A stretch of DNA of 64,000 nucleotides from Gerris lacustris (taxonomy: Eukaryota; Arthropoda; Insecta; Hemiptera; Gerridae), in NCBI GenBank assembly GCA_951217055.1, contig OX578286.1, positions 41,989,937 through 42,053,936 on the forward strand, given 5' to 3'. The notes below the pieces were generated by a model that saw only the letters and a program-made list of their open reading frames with translations, did not search any database and was not told where the DNA came from. Shown piece by piece: positions 11,894-23,535 of this stretch. The position numbers and the translations under genes were made by a program. The first letter of the stretch is position 1. Each line of letters begins with the position of its first letter.

Positions 11894-11965
11894 GTTGCAA
11901 TAGTGGATTTATTTTACGAAGAATTTAATGTTAAGTCAAATCCGAAAATTGAATCAAATCTGAAA

Positions 11966-12586
11966 TAGTTATTTATGCACCTAGGGAGTAAAGTAAGCCA
12001 TTATTCCCTGAGCGAAAAAGTTGGTTTTTGAGGCGAAGCCGAAGGAACCATGGTCCCTAAATCCCAAGGCGGAGCCGACGGAATAACTCAAATTAGCTCC
12101 CGAGGCGCAGCCGAGGGAGATAATTATCGCGAGGGGAATAATGGCACTTTACTCACGAGGTACATACAATATTTTATCTCCAGTAGGGAGAAAATACACA
12201 TTTTCGTCCATTGCACAGTTTTTTTTTAATAAATAACAATAACTATTTGCACTTTTAATAGCAGATATAAGAGATTCAATATAAAAAACAAATACGAATT
12301 GGAATTGAACTCAAATAGAAGGTTATTTAGATGCAGGTTATAAACAAAGATAAACATGGTCGAAAAAGCAAGTGCCGCCAACCTGATTTCAACAACTTCA
12401 TTACATTAGCCATACATTTTCTACTATTTATAAAATAATTAAGTTGCAATCTTTACTTTTTTGCCTTACTTTACTTTTTCACCCTACTTACTTTTTTTTA
12501 CTTTTTGAGCTCAGGGATGAAAAGACTTACTTTAAACTAATTCAAAATCATAACTTTTTCTCCCTATTGGAGATAATAAATATTTT
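11966..12586 (-). mobile_element. GGCGNAGCCGA-family element, complete copy (minus)
   Basis: About 620 bp has the same ends as the plus-strand copy at 35474-36521 (AATAGTTATTTATGCACC at one end, TCTCCAGTAGGGAG-like at the other). It carries three spaced copies of GGCGNAGCCGANGGA near one end. It also serves as the empty-site reference for the MITE at 35789. The superfamily is not recognised. Confidence 0.7.
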
Positions 12587-12589
12587 AGT

Positions 12590-12858
12590 AATAAGCATGT
12601 AAAATGGTTATTACTAAGCTAAAAATACGTTAGTTTAATCTAAAGAATTTTTTGTTGATTTAGTGGTGGAGAATCGATTTGGAGGTGTAGTGATTGACCC
12701 ACCCTCACCCTATATAAATGGCACTAAGAGTTGAGAATTATTCGGTTTAAATAATATAACACATTAGATCCTCCATAAAATGACCACTGAAGGGACTAGT
12801 CGCATTAATGGTCAACTAGCAGGTGGACACCTTAGCCACATTAGGAAATAAGTTTTTT
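12590..12858. other. No recognisable feature
   Basis: AT-rich spacer between two repeats. Nothing supported. Confidence 0.4.
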
Positions 12859-13462
12859 ACTTTCTCATATAAAGAGAAAGTATTGTGATGACTCGAAAAT
12901 TCGATGTTGAGATTTTGATTGATTTAAACGTTTTGAGGTCCCCTGAGTCCAAAAAAGTGGTTTTTAAAAAATGTCTGTCCGTCGTCTGTCGTCTGTCTGT
13001 GCAGACGCCTGGAGCCTAAACTACTGGGCCGATTTTGACGAAATTTGGCATACATGTTCAGAAAAATCATACCCCGAGGCGATATCGAGAAATGAATTTT
13101 AGCTCTAAATTTGGGGGCGCTACCCCCCAAAAACTCTGAAAAAACATGAAAAAAAAATTTCTCGAAAACGGTTCCGACGATTTTGATTAAAAAATTCTAA
13201 AATGTAGTAAATTTAAATATGAATCTAACGATATAAGCCGTTTTCCCGGGAAAAATCTAGTTCCTGAGAAAATAGCTTAAAATGCGGACGGAGAGAGCCC
13301 GGATTCGATTCCCCGTCCTGAAGAAGTTATTTTTATGGTAAATTTTAATATATTTTTCAATAAAAATTAAACGTTTTTACGAAAACTAATAAATTGAAAA
13401 CATTGGCTAAGTAATTATGAACTCGTATATGAGAAAGTTTGTCTGAGTTGTCTCGGACCGAT
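12859..13462 (+). mobile_element. ACTTTCTCATATA HINE-like element, copy 2 (near complete)
   Basis: ACTTTCTCATATA folds on GAGAAAGT at the 5' end. Next come GTCTGTCCGTCGTCTGTCG and GACGAAATTTGGCATACATG, then a GGATTCGATTCC box. The 3' inverted terminal copy TATATGAGAAAGT is followed by the stem GTCTGAG/CTCGGAC around TTGT. Insertion between T-rich flanks fits the TT preference reported for Helentrons. Confidence 0.8.
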
Positions 13463-13468
13463 TTTTTT

Positions 13469-13962
13469 ACCATATAGAATAGAGGTTGAATAGACCTTGA
13501 CAATGTGGTTACACTAGCAGGTTTTTACTGCATTTAGAAGGTAGATGGCACTTCTTCCTGGAATTTCCTTCCCAATGGAACCCAATGACTTATTTTGGTC
13601 ACTGGAATCCAAGTAAAGTTGTTGAGCTATAAAATAATTGGATGAGCGTTAAAGCTGTAATGAAATCCAAGAGATTCTTTCTGAAGAAGAGTAACAGGTC
13701 ATGGTTGCTGGAGAAAGTACCGGATATTATCGTTCTTAAGGAAAAATCCTCCTGCAATTCCAGTCAAATCAATTGAATTACAAAAAAAATGGCAAAAGCA
13801 GCATTCCATTCAAGATGCACTCCTTGAAAATAATTGAGACTTATTTCAACTCGAACGCAAATTATATCTATTGAATGATTGATTTTACGATAGTAAGAGG
13901 GTTCGAATTATTAATTCTGTTTCAGCGTGCTTAGATTTTATTAATGAGCAGTGTAATTAATT
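13469..13962. other. Unassigned sequence, less AT-rich than its surroundings
   Basis: No ORF or boundary could be supported. The composition, with several codon-like stretches, hints at decayed coding DNA, but I cannot align it to any family. Confidence 0.3.
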
Positions 13963-15063
13963 GGCACTTCTATAGAAGATTGTTACTCCCCTTATAAAAA
14001 AAAACAGAGGGGAGTAACAATCTAAAGAAGGTGTACGGAATGTACTTCTTTAGACTGTTAATCCCTTATCAACATTGAAGTGGGATATTCCTTTGTCTCA
14101 ATGTACATTTGACTAAACAACCCTTTTTTGGGTTTCGTTGGTAAAACCAAAAAAAGAAACCCCTACAATTTCCAACGATACCAACGAAACCCTTTTTACG
14201 TGAGACTTCACGAACAACTATTAATCTTGATAGTTATTTAGTCCACGTATAGCAAAATATGCAAAATGAGCGGTCTGGTGGGCCATAGAAAAAATAAGAT
14301 TAGCAATTTGATCTGATTTACTGGGAATCCAAGATGGCGGATAGTTCATGTCCCTCGAAAAAAAAAAAAAAATTGTGTGGGGTATCAAATAAAAGGTATT
14401 GAAGAGTTGATTACAAATATATATACCACTTAGGGAAAGTATTTAATTTTCGGCGCCATTTTGTCAACAAACGTCGAAATTTTGTTTGTATTCTTGCTCT
14501 TACTAAAAATATAGAAAAATATGCAAAATGTGCAGTCTGGTGAGCCATAGAAAAAATAAGATTTGCAATTTGATCTGATGTACTGGGAATCCAAGATGGC
14601 GGATAATTCATTTTTCATGTTTCAAAATTTTGTGTGGGGTATCAAATGAAAGGTATTGAAGAGTAGATTACAAATATATATTCCACTTAGGGAAAGTATT
14701 TAATTTTCGGCGCCATTTTGTCAACAAACGTCGAAATTTTGTTTGTATTCTTGCTCTTACTAAAAATATAGAAAAATATGCAAAATGTGCAGTCTGGTGA
14801 GCCAAAGAAAAAATAAGATTTGCAATTTGATCTGATTTACTGGGAATCCAAGATGGCGGATAATTCATGTTTCATGTTTCAAAATTTTGTGTGGGGTATT
14901 AAATGAAAGGTATTGAAGAGTAGATTACAAATTCAAGTTAAGGATACCAACGAAATCCTTTTTACGTGAGACTTCACGAACAACTATTTATCTTGATAGT
15001 TATTTAGTCCAAGTAATTTTAATTCTAAAACGACTTAGGGGAGTAACAATCTAAAGAAGTACC
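13963..15063 (+). mobile_element. GTTACTCCCC MITE, long form, copy 2, interrupted
   Basis: The left end GGCACTTC...GTTACTCCCC is at 13963. The matching right end GGGGAGTAACAATCTAAAGAAGTACC finishes at 15063. About 0.85 kb of another family is inserted into the middle. A fragment of this MITE ('TTGATAGTTATTTAGTCCA') is duplicated on both sides of the second inserted block. Confidence 0.75.
14130..14970 (+). mobile_element. GGGTTTCGTTGG HINE-like elements (mini copy plus tandem-core copy)
   Basis: At 14130-14215, GGGTTTCGTTGGTA with its 5' hairpin is followed almost at once by TACCAACGAAACCC and a stem CGTGA/TCACG around GACT. This copy has lost nearly all of its core. At about 14250-14970 a second copy keeps the core, with about 2.6 tandem units of 257-262 bp starting at ATGCAAAATG, and the same 3' end. 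Each unit holds GGTATCAAATGAAAGG or a close variant and AAGATGGCGGATA. There is no convincing gene; the two near-identical 66-codon frames are repeat copies. Confidence 0.75.
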
Positions 15064-15611
15064 ATAAATAATATATGTGACAACTTTCCATTGGCGGAAG
15101 ATTTAGAGGTAGTATAAAAAATAAGAATTTACTGAATTCCCGTTATGTCTGTTCAAGCGCTTAGAAAAATAAACCCATCTTAAAATTCACGTAGACGTCA
15201 GACGTTTTAACTTTCAAAATGCATCATGCATTTTACGCCGTTAATACTTGACAGTTATCCTATATCATTTTTTTAAAAAAAGAATTGAAAGATTGGTGCA
15301 ATTGAGAAGTATATGCAGCTAGCGGTACTTTTATATACAATGACTGTGGGAAGAATATTCACTAAGTATTGTAAACTCCGAAATCCGTCTGGAACGGTAA
15401 ACAGACAAAAATGTAAGCCTACATCCTATGTACGCCACGTTTTACCGATTTTACCGTAATCCCGAGCCGGAATAAGTTTGGACTTGGCAGTAACCTCATA
15501 CATTATGTTTACCTATATAATTGAACACATAATAAAAATTTACCACATTATAATTAAACACATAATAATTAAATCAAATTATAAATAAAGACATTATAAA
15601 AAATCACAGGG
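15064..15611. other. No recognisable feature
   Basis: AT-rich spacer. A small tract of 'ACATAATAAT'-like repeats lies near 15525-15600. Nothing else supported. Confidence 0.4.
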
Positions 15612-16499
15612 AAGTACTTGCATCCAAGTACTTTTTAGGGTTTTGTAGATGATTAAGCATACCCGTTATGAAATAATGATTTATTTTCTTCGATCTCAGG
15701 GGTCCTGGGTTCGATCCCCCGGGGGGTCACAATGTTTTTCATCCGTAATAACAAAAATATAAATTACATTCTTCAGAAAATTTTCATCGCCCCACAATAA
15801 GGTATTAGCATGAATTATTTCGAAATTTTAGGACCAGCCGTTAATATAGTTGTTTTTTTTGGTGTATATTTTGACTTATAAAACCAATAAAGAATGAAAA
15901 ATTTAAAAAAGCATATATATATTTGTGTCCTACTCTTCAGCAGCTTTCATTTTTTGATACCCAACTCAAAATTTAAAAAAAATAAAATTTTGGGCGCACT
16001 TCAATTTTTCGTGCACAAAATTGGCAATTTTTAAAAACTGGGAATGAACTCCCGGAATTTTCATCGCCCTACAATATGGTATTAGCATGAATTATTTCAA
16101 CATTTTAGGACTTGCCGTTATATAGTGGTGGGGGGGGGATTTTTTTTTTGGTATATTTTTATTTTTTTACCCAATAAGGAATGCAAAATTTAAAAAAGCA
16201 TATATATATATATATATTTGTGTCCTACTCTTCAGCAGCTTTCATTTGATACTCCACTCGAAAATTTAAAAAAAATATAATTATTTCAGTTTACCACATT
16301 TTTGCGAATTGCGCATGCGCATATTTAATTTTGAACTTCTGTATATTTTTCCTGTGGTTGGGTCAAAAAGTTGCACCAGTGTTTCAAATTTCAGCTCTTT
16401 AGCTTGAACGGTTCGGGCCCTATGAACCAAAGAGCGACAGATAGACGGACACATCACCCTCGGCATAAGGGTTTTGAGAAGTATCTACAAAACCCTAAT
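15612..16499 (-). mobile_element. AGGGTTTTGTAG HINE-like element, copy 2 (minus, complete ends)
   Basis: Read on the minus strand, it starts AGGGTTTTGTAGATACTT (right edge). The start recurs inverted as ATCTACAAAACCCT near the left edge, followed by a perfect 9-bp stem AAGTACTTG/CAAGTACTT around GATG. A 285-bp internal segment containing the GGTATC block and ATATAT is tandemly duplicated. A T-arm-like GGGTTCGATCCC box lies near its 3' end on the opposite strand. Confidence 0.75.
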
Positions 16500-16856
16500 A
16501 AAACATATAATAATAAAAAAAAAAAAATATTAAACAAATTTTATTTTAAAAACATAATAATTCGTGTATTTGTTTAAATCGTATAATTTCGTCCCTACCG
16601 TTATCGCAATCCTATAGTTGTTTTACGTATTTTTAGGGTTTTGAAGATGCTTCTCAAAACCCTTATACCGAGGGTGATGTGTCCGTCAGTTGCTCTTTGG
16701 GTTCATATCTCCCAAACCGTTTAGGATATAAAGTTGAAGTTTTAAGTACTGGCGTAAATTATTTACCCTCACGTAGGTAAAATATTAAGAAGCTAAAAAT
16801 AATTTGCGCATGCTCAATTCGCAAAATTGAGGTCAACACAAATATTTGTAGTTTTA

Positions 16857-17341
16857 GGTTTCTGTACAAAGTACAAAAAGAAACCTTATATAACGGCTCT
16901 GTCTGTCTGTCTGTCCGTTGGTCTCTGTCTGTTGACATGTTTCAATTCATAAACTACTATAGCTAGGAACATGAAATTTGGCACACATTTGCATCTCGGC
17001 ATTTGAGACAACTGGACACATTTTGGATTTTTCACACTTTATATTTTCAAAATGGCGGCCAATATGTCGGGCGACTAAAACAAAAGTTTTTAGCCACCAT
17101 GACATGTTATATATCAATTTAAAGGTCTTGAAATGCAGAAAAAGAATATGCAATTATTAAAATTTCACACTTAATATTTTTAAGATGGTGGCCAATATGG
17201 CGGGTGAAAAAACATTGTATTAGTTACCATAACATGTTATACATCAATTTAAAGGTCTTGAAGAGTAGAAAAAGAATATTACTATTAAAATGAGTGTAAT
17301 TATATTACACTTAATAATTTTAACTTTAATGTACAGAAACC
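16857..17341 (+). mobile_element. GGTTTCTGTACA element nested in copy 3
   Basis: Perfect 12-bp ends GGTTTCTGTACA and TGTACAGAAACC bracket 485 bp. The left end also folds on AAAAGAAACC. Inside are (GTCT)nGTCCG, GAAATTTGGCACACATT and two copies of a unit with AATATGNCGGG and AAAGGTCTTGAA. The sequence to its right up to the AATTTTCGAG of the host element may be its 3' tail. The 4-nt-loop stem of its relatives is not clear here. Confidence 0.65.
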
Positions 17342-17450
17342 GGTGATTATCGCCCCACGTACTTAGGTGAAGCGCGCCTTACTTGTGTAATTTTCGAGTG
17401 GGGTATCAAATGAAAGCTGCTGATGAGTAGTTTACAAATATATTATATAC

Positions 17451-17537
<87 letters not shown>
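17451..17537. repeat. (AT)n microsatellite grown from a transposon module
   Basis: The tract begins exactly where the host element family normally has the short ACAAATATATATAT, so it is an expansion of that internal motif. Confidence 0.9.
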
Positions 17538-17539
<2 letters not shown>

Positions 17540-18025
17540 TTTATATGATTTTTATTTGATTAAATCGGATGAATTCGTACCTAGCTTTATCACAGTCCTC
17601 TAGTTGATTTTCCGTATTTTTGTTTGATTGCATCGAATGAACTCGTTGAATGAACCTAGCGTTATCTCAATCCTATAGTTATTTTATATATTTTTAATGT
17701 TTTTCCGTGACAATGAAATGGCTTATCTAACTATGAAACTTGTATAATTGCAATTATACAATAGTATTTTCGCGAAATAAATACGAACAGAGTTTTACAA
17801 TGTATTTAACTTGAAAACTTTGTATATGCGAAGATAAAAAATAAGTTTTGCTAGCTACTGATAACATGATTATATAACAATCACGTATTTAGTCCATATT
17901 GTCATTTACTCTCAATATTGAGCGTTTCTAAACGAGTCTAACGTGACATATCTGTTATCATATTTAATTTAATATATTTCTTGACACGAAGAAATTACCT
18001 CACAACTAATTAACTCAACATTTGG

Positions 18026-18029
<4 letters not shown>

Positions 18030-18109
<80 letters not shown>
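18030..18109. repeat. (AT)n microsatellite
   Basis: About 40 AT units in unique sequence. Tyr-Ile frames across it are artefacts. Confidence 0.95.
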
Positions 18110-18110
<1 letters not shown>

Positions 18111-18424
18111 CCACTTTGGAAGACCTTTGGAACTACTAACCAAGTCCACCGATAAGTAACCGGTGTGTCCGGAAAGACCAACTTAAACAAACGACCACGT
18201 TCGTAAACTTACTGTTGATTTAGCGGTCGACCAGAGTGGTTCTAACCGCTTCGACCGAATCTATGAGTTGATTACCATAATATTACGTTCTATGGAGGAA
18301 TTTCATTGTAATTTTTGAAGTGTTTTGTCTTTTGTTGCGTCAGTTTTTGCTATTCTTTAAAATTATTTTTCTGCATTTAGTTTTTGTGAAACATAAACCT
18401 TTGTCGGCATCCTTAGACTTTTTT

Positions 18425-18884
18425 CCTTTCTCATGTAAAGAAAAAGTATTGTGATGGCGCGAAACTTCGATTTTGAGATTTTGATGGATTTACACGTTTT
18501 GAGGTCCCCTGAGTCCAAAAAAGTGGTTTTTATAAAATGTCAGTCTATAGAGATGCCTAAACTGCCGGACCGAATTTGATGTAATTTGGCATACGATTTT
18601 GATTAAAAAATTCTAAAATTCCAGATGGTCCATTACAACGATATAAATCTAACGATATAAGCCGTTTTCCCGAGAAAAATCTAGTTCCTGAGAAAATAGC
18701 TTTGAACACGAAAGGAGAGAGGCCGGGTTTGTTTCCCCGCCGAGGAGAAGTTATTTTTATGATACATTTTAATAAAATGTTCAATAATTATTAAATGTAC
18801 ATACGAAAACTAATAAATGGAAAACACTGGGCTAAGTAATTATGAACTCGTATATGAGAAAGTTTGTCTGAGTTGTCTCGGACC
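18425..18884 (+). mobile_element. ACTTTCTCATATA HINE-like element, copy 3 (internal deletion)
   Basis: The 5' hairpin is slightly altered (CTTTCTCATGTAAAG). The segment from GGCATAC to GATTTTGATTAAAAA is joined directly, losing the middle third. The 3' TATATGAGAAAGT copy and the GTCTGAG stem are intact. Confidence 0.7.
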
Positions 18885-18889
18885 TATAT

Positions 18890-19821
18890 TTTTTTATTTT
18901 GAAATTAAGACAAAGTTTGGTGGTAATTTTGTGACTTATAATCGGAATATATCGATACTATAAGATGAAAAGTGTGATATTGATATTGCTTTGTTCCACA
19001 GTACCTTGCACTAAATATCCCTTTGTTCTAATAGGTATTTACTTTGTTACCTACTGCAATTCTACTTTTCAACATTTTATGGTTATCAATATTGGCGGGT
19101 AGCAAACTAAAAGAGAACCCCCTTATCAATGTGAACAGAGCGGAGCAATGCTTCAGGAGCAAGATAGGGCTAAAAAATAACATTAATATGGCGTCGTTCC
19201 TTCGTTGTTATTTATACTTAAGTGTTTTATTATTTTCATTGTGTTTGATTTTATTAATCTTTTTATCGTAAATCCCAGACAATGAGGTAATTAACCCAAA
19301 ATATCGGACCCTTATACGTACTTACAACTCTATATAAAGATTTCCAACCTGAATGAATTTTCAAGGGTTCTTATGATACACATATATAAATCATGAATGT
19401 AATTTTATTAAAATTCGAGATATATATATTTATATACATGCATATTAGTTATCAATTAAATACATATAGATTAGTCACGAGTGTAATTTTATTGGACTAA
19501 TAAAGAGTACTTGGAAAAAAAATCAATTATGATACAAGTAAATAATATTTATCTTTACTGATAAGAACAAAGCAGAGAATAAGCTAGACTCTAGACTAAA
19601 TTATCTCATTGATTAGCAGTAATCAAGAGATTATGCTATCATTATTATCATAAATTGATTATTTTTTTTAGGATTTGAGACAAATTATTTATTTGTTTAA
19701 ATATTTCAACATCAAATTACTTTACCAAAATCAGTCACTTCTACAGAAAATTTGTAGAACTTACACGTTAAGTGCAGTTAAATCGGTTGTTTCTATCGAG
19801 ATTTTGTTGGACTTAGTTTTT
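18890..19821. other. No recognisable feature
   Basis: AT-rich unique-looking sequence without supported exons. Short frames present are no longer than expected by chance. Confidence 0.4.
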
Positions 19822-20552
19822 AGGGTCCGTAGGCAAAACCAAGGACCCTTATATTTTCCTGCGTGTGTCTGTCCGTCCGTCCTCGCGCGTGCTCTCACGG
19901 CTACACCTTTCTTCCGATCACTTTGAAATTTGGCATGTATGTGTCTTGTACCTGGCCACATATTTTAAAAATATAGGGACTTAAAAAAAATATTTTTAAA
20001 AAAAAATAGGGTAAAAAAACTTAGGGGTTAACATTTTTTTATTTTTTTTCGACACCGTGAGGGGTATCATATGAAAGGGTACGTCGAGCTGATTACAAAA
20101 ATATATTATAATTCTTTGGTTGTAACTTTGATAGGGCGAGCGTAGGCAAGTTTGAAGTGGGTGTGAAACGTGCCCCCCCCCCCCCCTCTATCTCGCTTAT
20201 GTGAAGTGCAAAAAATCTGAAAAAATTCCTGAACATTCTTCGACCAAAAGTAAAGATACCACTTTTTGGAAATTTAGAAAAAAATATTATTTTATTTTTT
20301 ATTGGCAAAATACGTTTTATTTATAATTATGGTCTTTTCGATGTATTTATATGGTTGTAGTCCGGTTCAGTGGCAAAAAAATACTTTATCCGAGTGTGTT
20401 TTGAGAATATCAGACCTCAGACCCTTAAAATGGTTCAAAGTAAGCTTTTTAGCATTTTGAAAAAACAGTGTTTATACATTTTACTGTTAAACACTGTATA
20501 GTGTGGCCTACGGACCCTCGCTGTGTGCTGGCTAGCACACACTTGACCTGTT
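19822..20552 (+). mobile_element. AGGGTCCGTAGG HINE-like element, copy 2 (full length)
   Basis: AGGGTCCGTAGGC at the left and GGCCTACGGACCCT near the right are inverted copies. The 3' stem is GTGTGCT/AGCACAC around GGCT, with tail ACTTGACCTGTT. Internally it has GTGTCTGTCCGTCCGTCC, GAAATTTGGCATGTATG and GAGGGGTATCATATGAAAGG. A run of 14 C lies inside. No transposase is present. Confidence 0.8.
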
Positions 20553-20816
20553 AATTATTTTGTACTTGTGCCTTTTTTCTTCATTATAATTATTAATAAT
20601 TAAAATATTTTTATGAACATTAGTCTTTTTTACAATTTCATCATATATAAATCGTGTATGATGAATATATAATATATTCTAGCTGTGGATTGACTACGCC
20701 CTATGTTAGGTTTCATTTTTTTTTCTTTATAATTAGATATATAATTTTAATGTCAATAAATATTAAATTTCTCAAGCAAATCGAGTTTTTTTTTTTTTTT
20801 TTTATCCATTTATTGA

Positions 20817-20895
20817 AATTTAATATTAGTAAATTTAATATTAGTAAATTTAATATTAGTAAATTTAATATTAGTAAATTTAATATTTAAATATT
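20817..20895. repeat. 15-bp tandem repeat (about 5 units)
   Basis: The unit AAATTTAATATTAGT is repeated almost perfectly. Confidence 0.9.
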
Positions 20896-20899
20896 AGTA

Positions 20900-22071
20900 C
20901 ATACAAAAATTAACAAAGACGTGCTTTATTCCAAATCAGCCACTGGCTGTGGATATTAAATGAGGAGGTTAGATTCCAAATTTATATAACAACAAATAAC
21001 AATTAAATAAAATGAAATAAATAAATAAATCTAACAATTAAAAATTAAATATCCTAAAAAAGTGCAAAATTTAACAATTAAATAATGCCCACTTGCTGTG
21101 TGGTTCGGTTTAGGACACATATCAATATATATGTAATTCAATAATTACTATGTTTTCCAAATCCATATCTCTTTGAATACGCTGGTCATCCTTTTCCATT
21201 CCATTTTCCACCAATGGAAAAGGATGACCAAATCGAGGTTTTCTAGGCTTTATAATTTTTTTTTTTTAAAAAGTGTCAAATTATACTATAACATATTATA
21301 ATTTTCTGGGGCTTGATATTCAACTAATCCCCCCCCCTCCTATTTCTTTATTTATTTAATTTCCTTCCCCCTGTGCCTTTGTAAATTTAATTAGGAAAAA
21401 AACCCTTACTTGTGATTTCGTATATTCTGTAGCTTTACTCTGGTAGTAGTTTTTATTACCTTTCATTACCTTTAAAGGTAATAAGGCATATTAATTGCAT
21501 TTCATATAAACTGTTTAACGTAGAAAATATATATAAAGCATTTACCTATTATTACAATCACATGTTGGATTTAGAATATTATTATTATTAATGATTCGAT
21601 ATAATTTTATAAACAATGAAATTAGTTCACTTATCTCTCACTACCCGTTTCTCGCAGCACCTGTGTCCCCAAGTTTTAAACCACACTTTTACATTCTTAT
21701 TATTTCTCCATTCTAAATAAGCTTTTTGGTTTAATGACATGTAGGAAGGTTACATTTATTAAATTCAGGCAATAAAACAAACTTTTTTTTTTATTCATAT
21801 TTTTTATTTTAAAATTCGTTTTTTTTATTCGTTTAAAAAAGTAAAATATTAAATTTGAATTGTTCTTCTATGTGATTTATTATTTAGGGAGTTAAATTTA
21901 ATTTTTTTTAAATTTTGTTTCGTGACCGAGATTAGAACCAAGTTCCTAATGTTCTCTAGAACTTCAACAAATTATGAAATTAAAAGACTTACTCTTTCAT
22001 CTTGTTTTCCTCATGTACCTTTTAAAATTACTGTTGGTAAGATTGTCTTTTTCTATATTATTAAAATAATT
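20900..22071. other. AT-rich spacer with one strong hairpin
   Basis: Apart from the hairpin at 21183 and C and T homopolymers, nothing can be supported in this stretch. Confidence 0.4.
21183..21230. repeat. Perfect 18-bp stem hairpin
   Basis: TGGTCATCCTTTTCCATT and its exact reverse complement flank a 12-nt loop. It could be the core of a small foldback element. No transcript evidence can be read from the sequence. Confidence 0.85.
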
Positions 22072-22302
22072 GGCACTTATTTAGATTGTTATTCCCCTTA
22101 TAAAAGAAACAAAAGGGAGTAACAATCTAAAGAAAGTGTATGGAATGTTCTTATTTAGACTGATACTACCCTTATAAAAACAGAAGTGTGATATTCCTTT
22201 TTCCCAGAGTACATTGGACTAAACATCCCTTTGTCTTCATTTATAAGTCAGTCATTTATATTATAAAATAACTTAAGGGGAGTAACAATTTAAAGAAATA
22301 CC
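22072..22302 (+). mobile_element. GTTACTCCCC MITE, long form, copy 3
   Basis: 231 bp runs from GGCACTTATTTAGATTG to TTTAAAGAAATACC. The flanks AAATAATT and AAATAGTT agree at 7 of 8 positions, consistent with an 8-bp target duplication. An extra inverted-repeat unit of about 70 bp sits at the left end compared with the 161-bp form. Confidence 0.8.
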
Positions 22303-23258
22303 AAATAGTTTTGTAAAGAAGTGGGTCTTAGTCTTAGGTCTTAGTGAGTAAGCAAGAGAAGGGTAGACTAAAATAAGTAGTAGTAGGGGATGGAGATGTT
22401 CTCCCCTTTTTAGTTGGAAAGAGAAAGAGAATATAGCCCTACATTCTCTTTCTCTCTACAACTACACAGAGATTATTTGTAAACTTTTTACGTTTACAAT
22501 ATTCCTTTAGCAATTATATTTCGATTTGCGCGTTTTTTTTTTTCTCATTATACTTGTCTCTGCTTTATTTTTAATTCTGAAATCTTAGAAGTTGCAAATT
22601 ATTAGAGTCCAAGTCTAAGAGATAGCGTCCATAAAAGAGACTGACTAACATCTAGCTAGAATTTGGTTTAAAAGTTCATCTTTGGTGCTCTTTAAGAATA
22701 TGCGTGGTCGGCTAAGTTCGCCTGCGGGACATAGCTTCTCTGTCCGATCTACTTTGGTGGACAATGTGATTTTCATGATCCTAATTACAAAATTAGTTAT
22801 TGGTGGATTTGGCAGTTAATGGACTGTAGGAGGGGTCTGGTGGTTTAGTTGATTAATCCCCAATAAATAAAATAATATATATACCTTATATTGGTGCAGC
22901 AGCTGTCAAGAAGCGTGGTAGGAAGGGAGGGAGGTAAAAGAGGGTAGGAAAAGGAAACAGGGAAAAATTGGGACACGCGAGGTACTAATTAGCAGAGCAG
23001 GGTACTGCAAATCAGAGCGGAAGTGTATGAGATGGTGAGTCAGCGAGCGACAACGTCTAACTAACTTCTTATCTTCTTGTCGGATTAGAAGATAAGCATA
23101 ATAATAAAGATAATAAAACAAAATAACCCAGAGGTCATGACCAGTTATAGTTAACCACATCTTAAGTTGATGTTAGTTAGTCACTTGCTATGTGACCACA
23201 TTGATTTGAAGAAATGTTTGAATAGTTATTAACCTACTAAGTGACAAAATACCATCAA
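22303..23258. other. No recognisable feature
   Basis: It includes a purine/pyrimidine inverted segment (AGAAAGAGAATATAG...ATTCTCTTTCTCT) near 22420-22455. No exon is supported. Confidence 0.4.
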
Positions 23259-23535
23259 GGGGGGGGGGGGGGGGGGGGGGTAGGTTGAAACCTAAAGCAT
23301 GTTGAAATATGGGGCAAGTTGAAACATGGGGTGGGGAAAGTTGAAACGTGGGGGAAGTTGAAATATGGGGCAAGTTGAAATATGGGGCAATTTGAAACAT
23401 GGGGCAAGTTGAAATATGGGGCAAGTTGAAACATAGGGCAAGTTGAAAAACATAGGGGAAGTTGAAATATGGGGCAAGTTTAAACATAGGGGAAGTTGAA
23501 ATATGGGGCAAGTTGACACATGGGGCAAGTTGAAA
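23259..23535 (+). repeat. Poly-G run and 17-bp GGGG minisatellite
   Basis: About 22 consecutive G are followed by roughly 14 units of GTTGAAAYATGGGGCAA, some lengthened by 1-2 bases. A GGGG run recurs every 17 bp or so on the plus strand, giving G-quadruplex potential. Minus-strand frames that look like Phe-Asn-Leu-Pro repeats are by-products. Confidence 0.9.

Larger units (their letters stand above)
16634..17563 (+). mobile_element. AGGGTTTTGAAG HINE-like element, copy 3, with nested insertion
   Basis: It starts AGGGTTTTGAAGATGCTT, hairpins with AAAACCCTTAT, carries GTGTCCGTCAGTTGC, and resumes after an insertion with TTTTCGAGTGGGGTATC and a long AT tract. The 3' terminal repeat is missing. 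The right limit is approximate. Confidence 0.65.

Noticed and set aside
14411..14868. Two near-identical 66-codon minus-strand frames
   Set aside because: They are copies of one tandem repeat unit of a HINE-like element, with no known domain.
15700..15730. tRNA gene suggested by GGGTTCGATCCC (also 61260-61290)
   Set aside because: No cloverleaf could be drawn: there is no D-arm or anticodon arm at the right distance, and the box is repeated inside transposon families.
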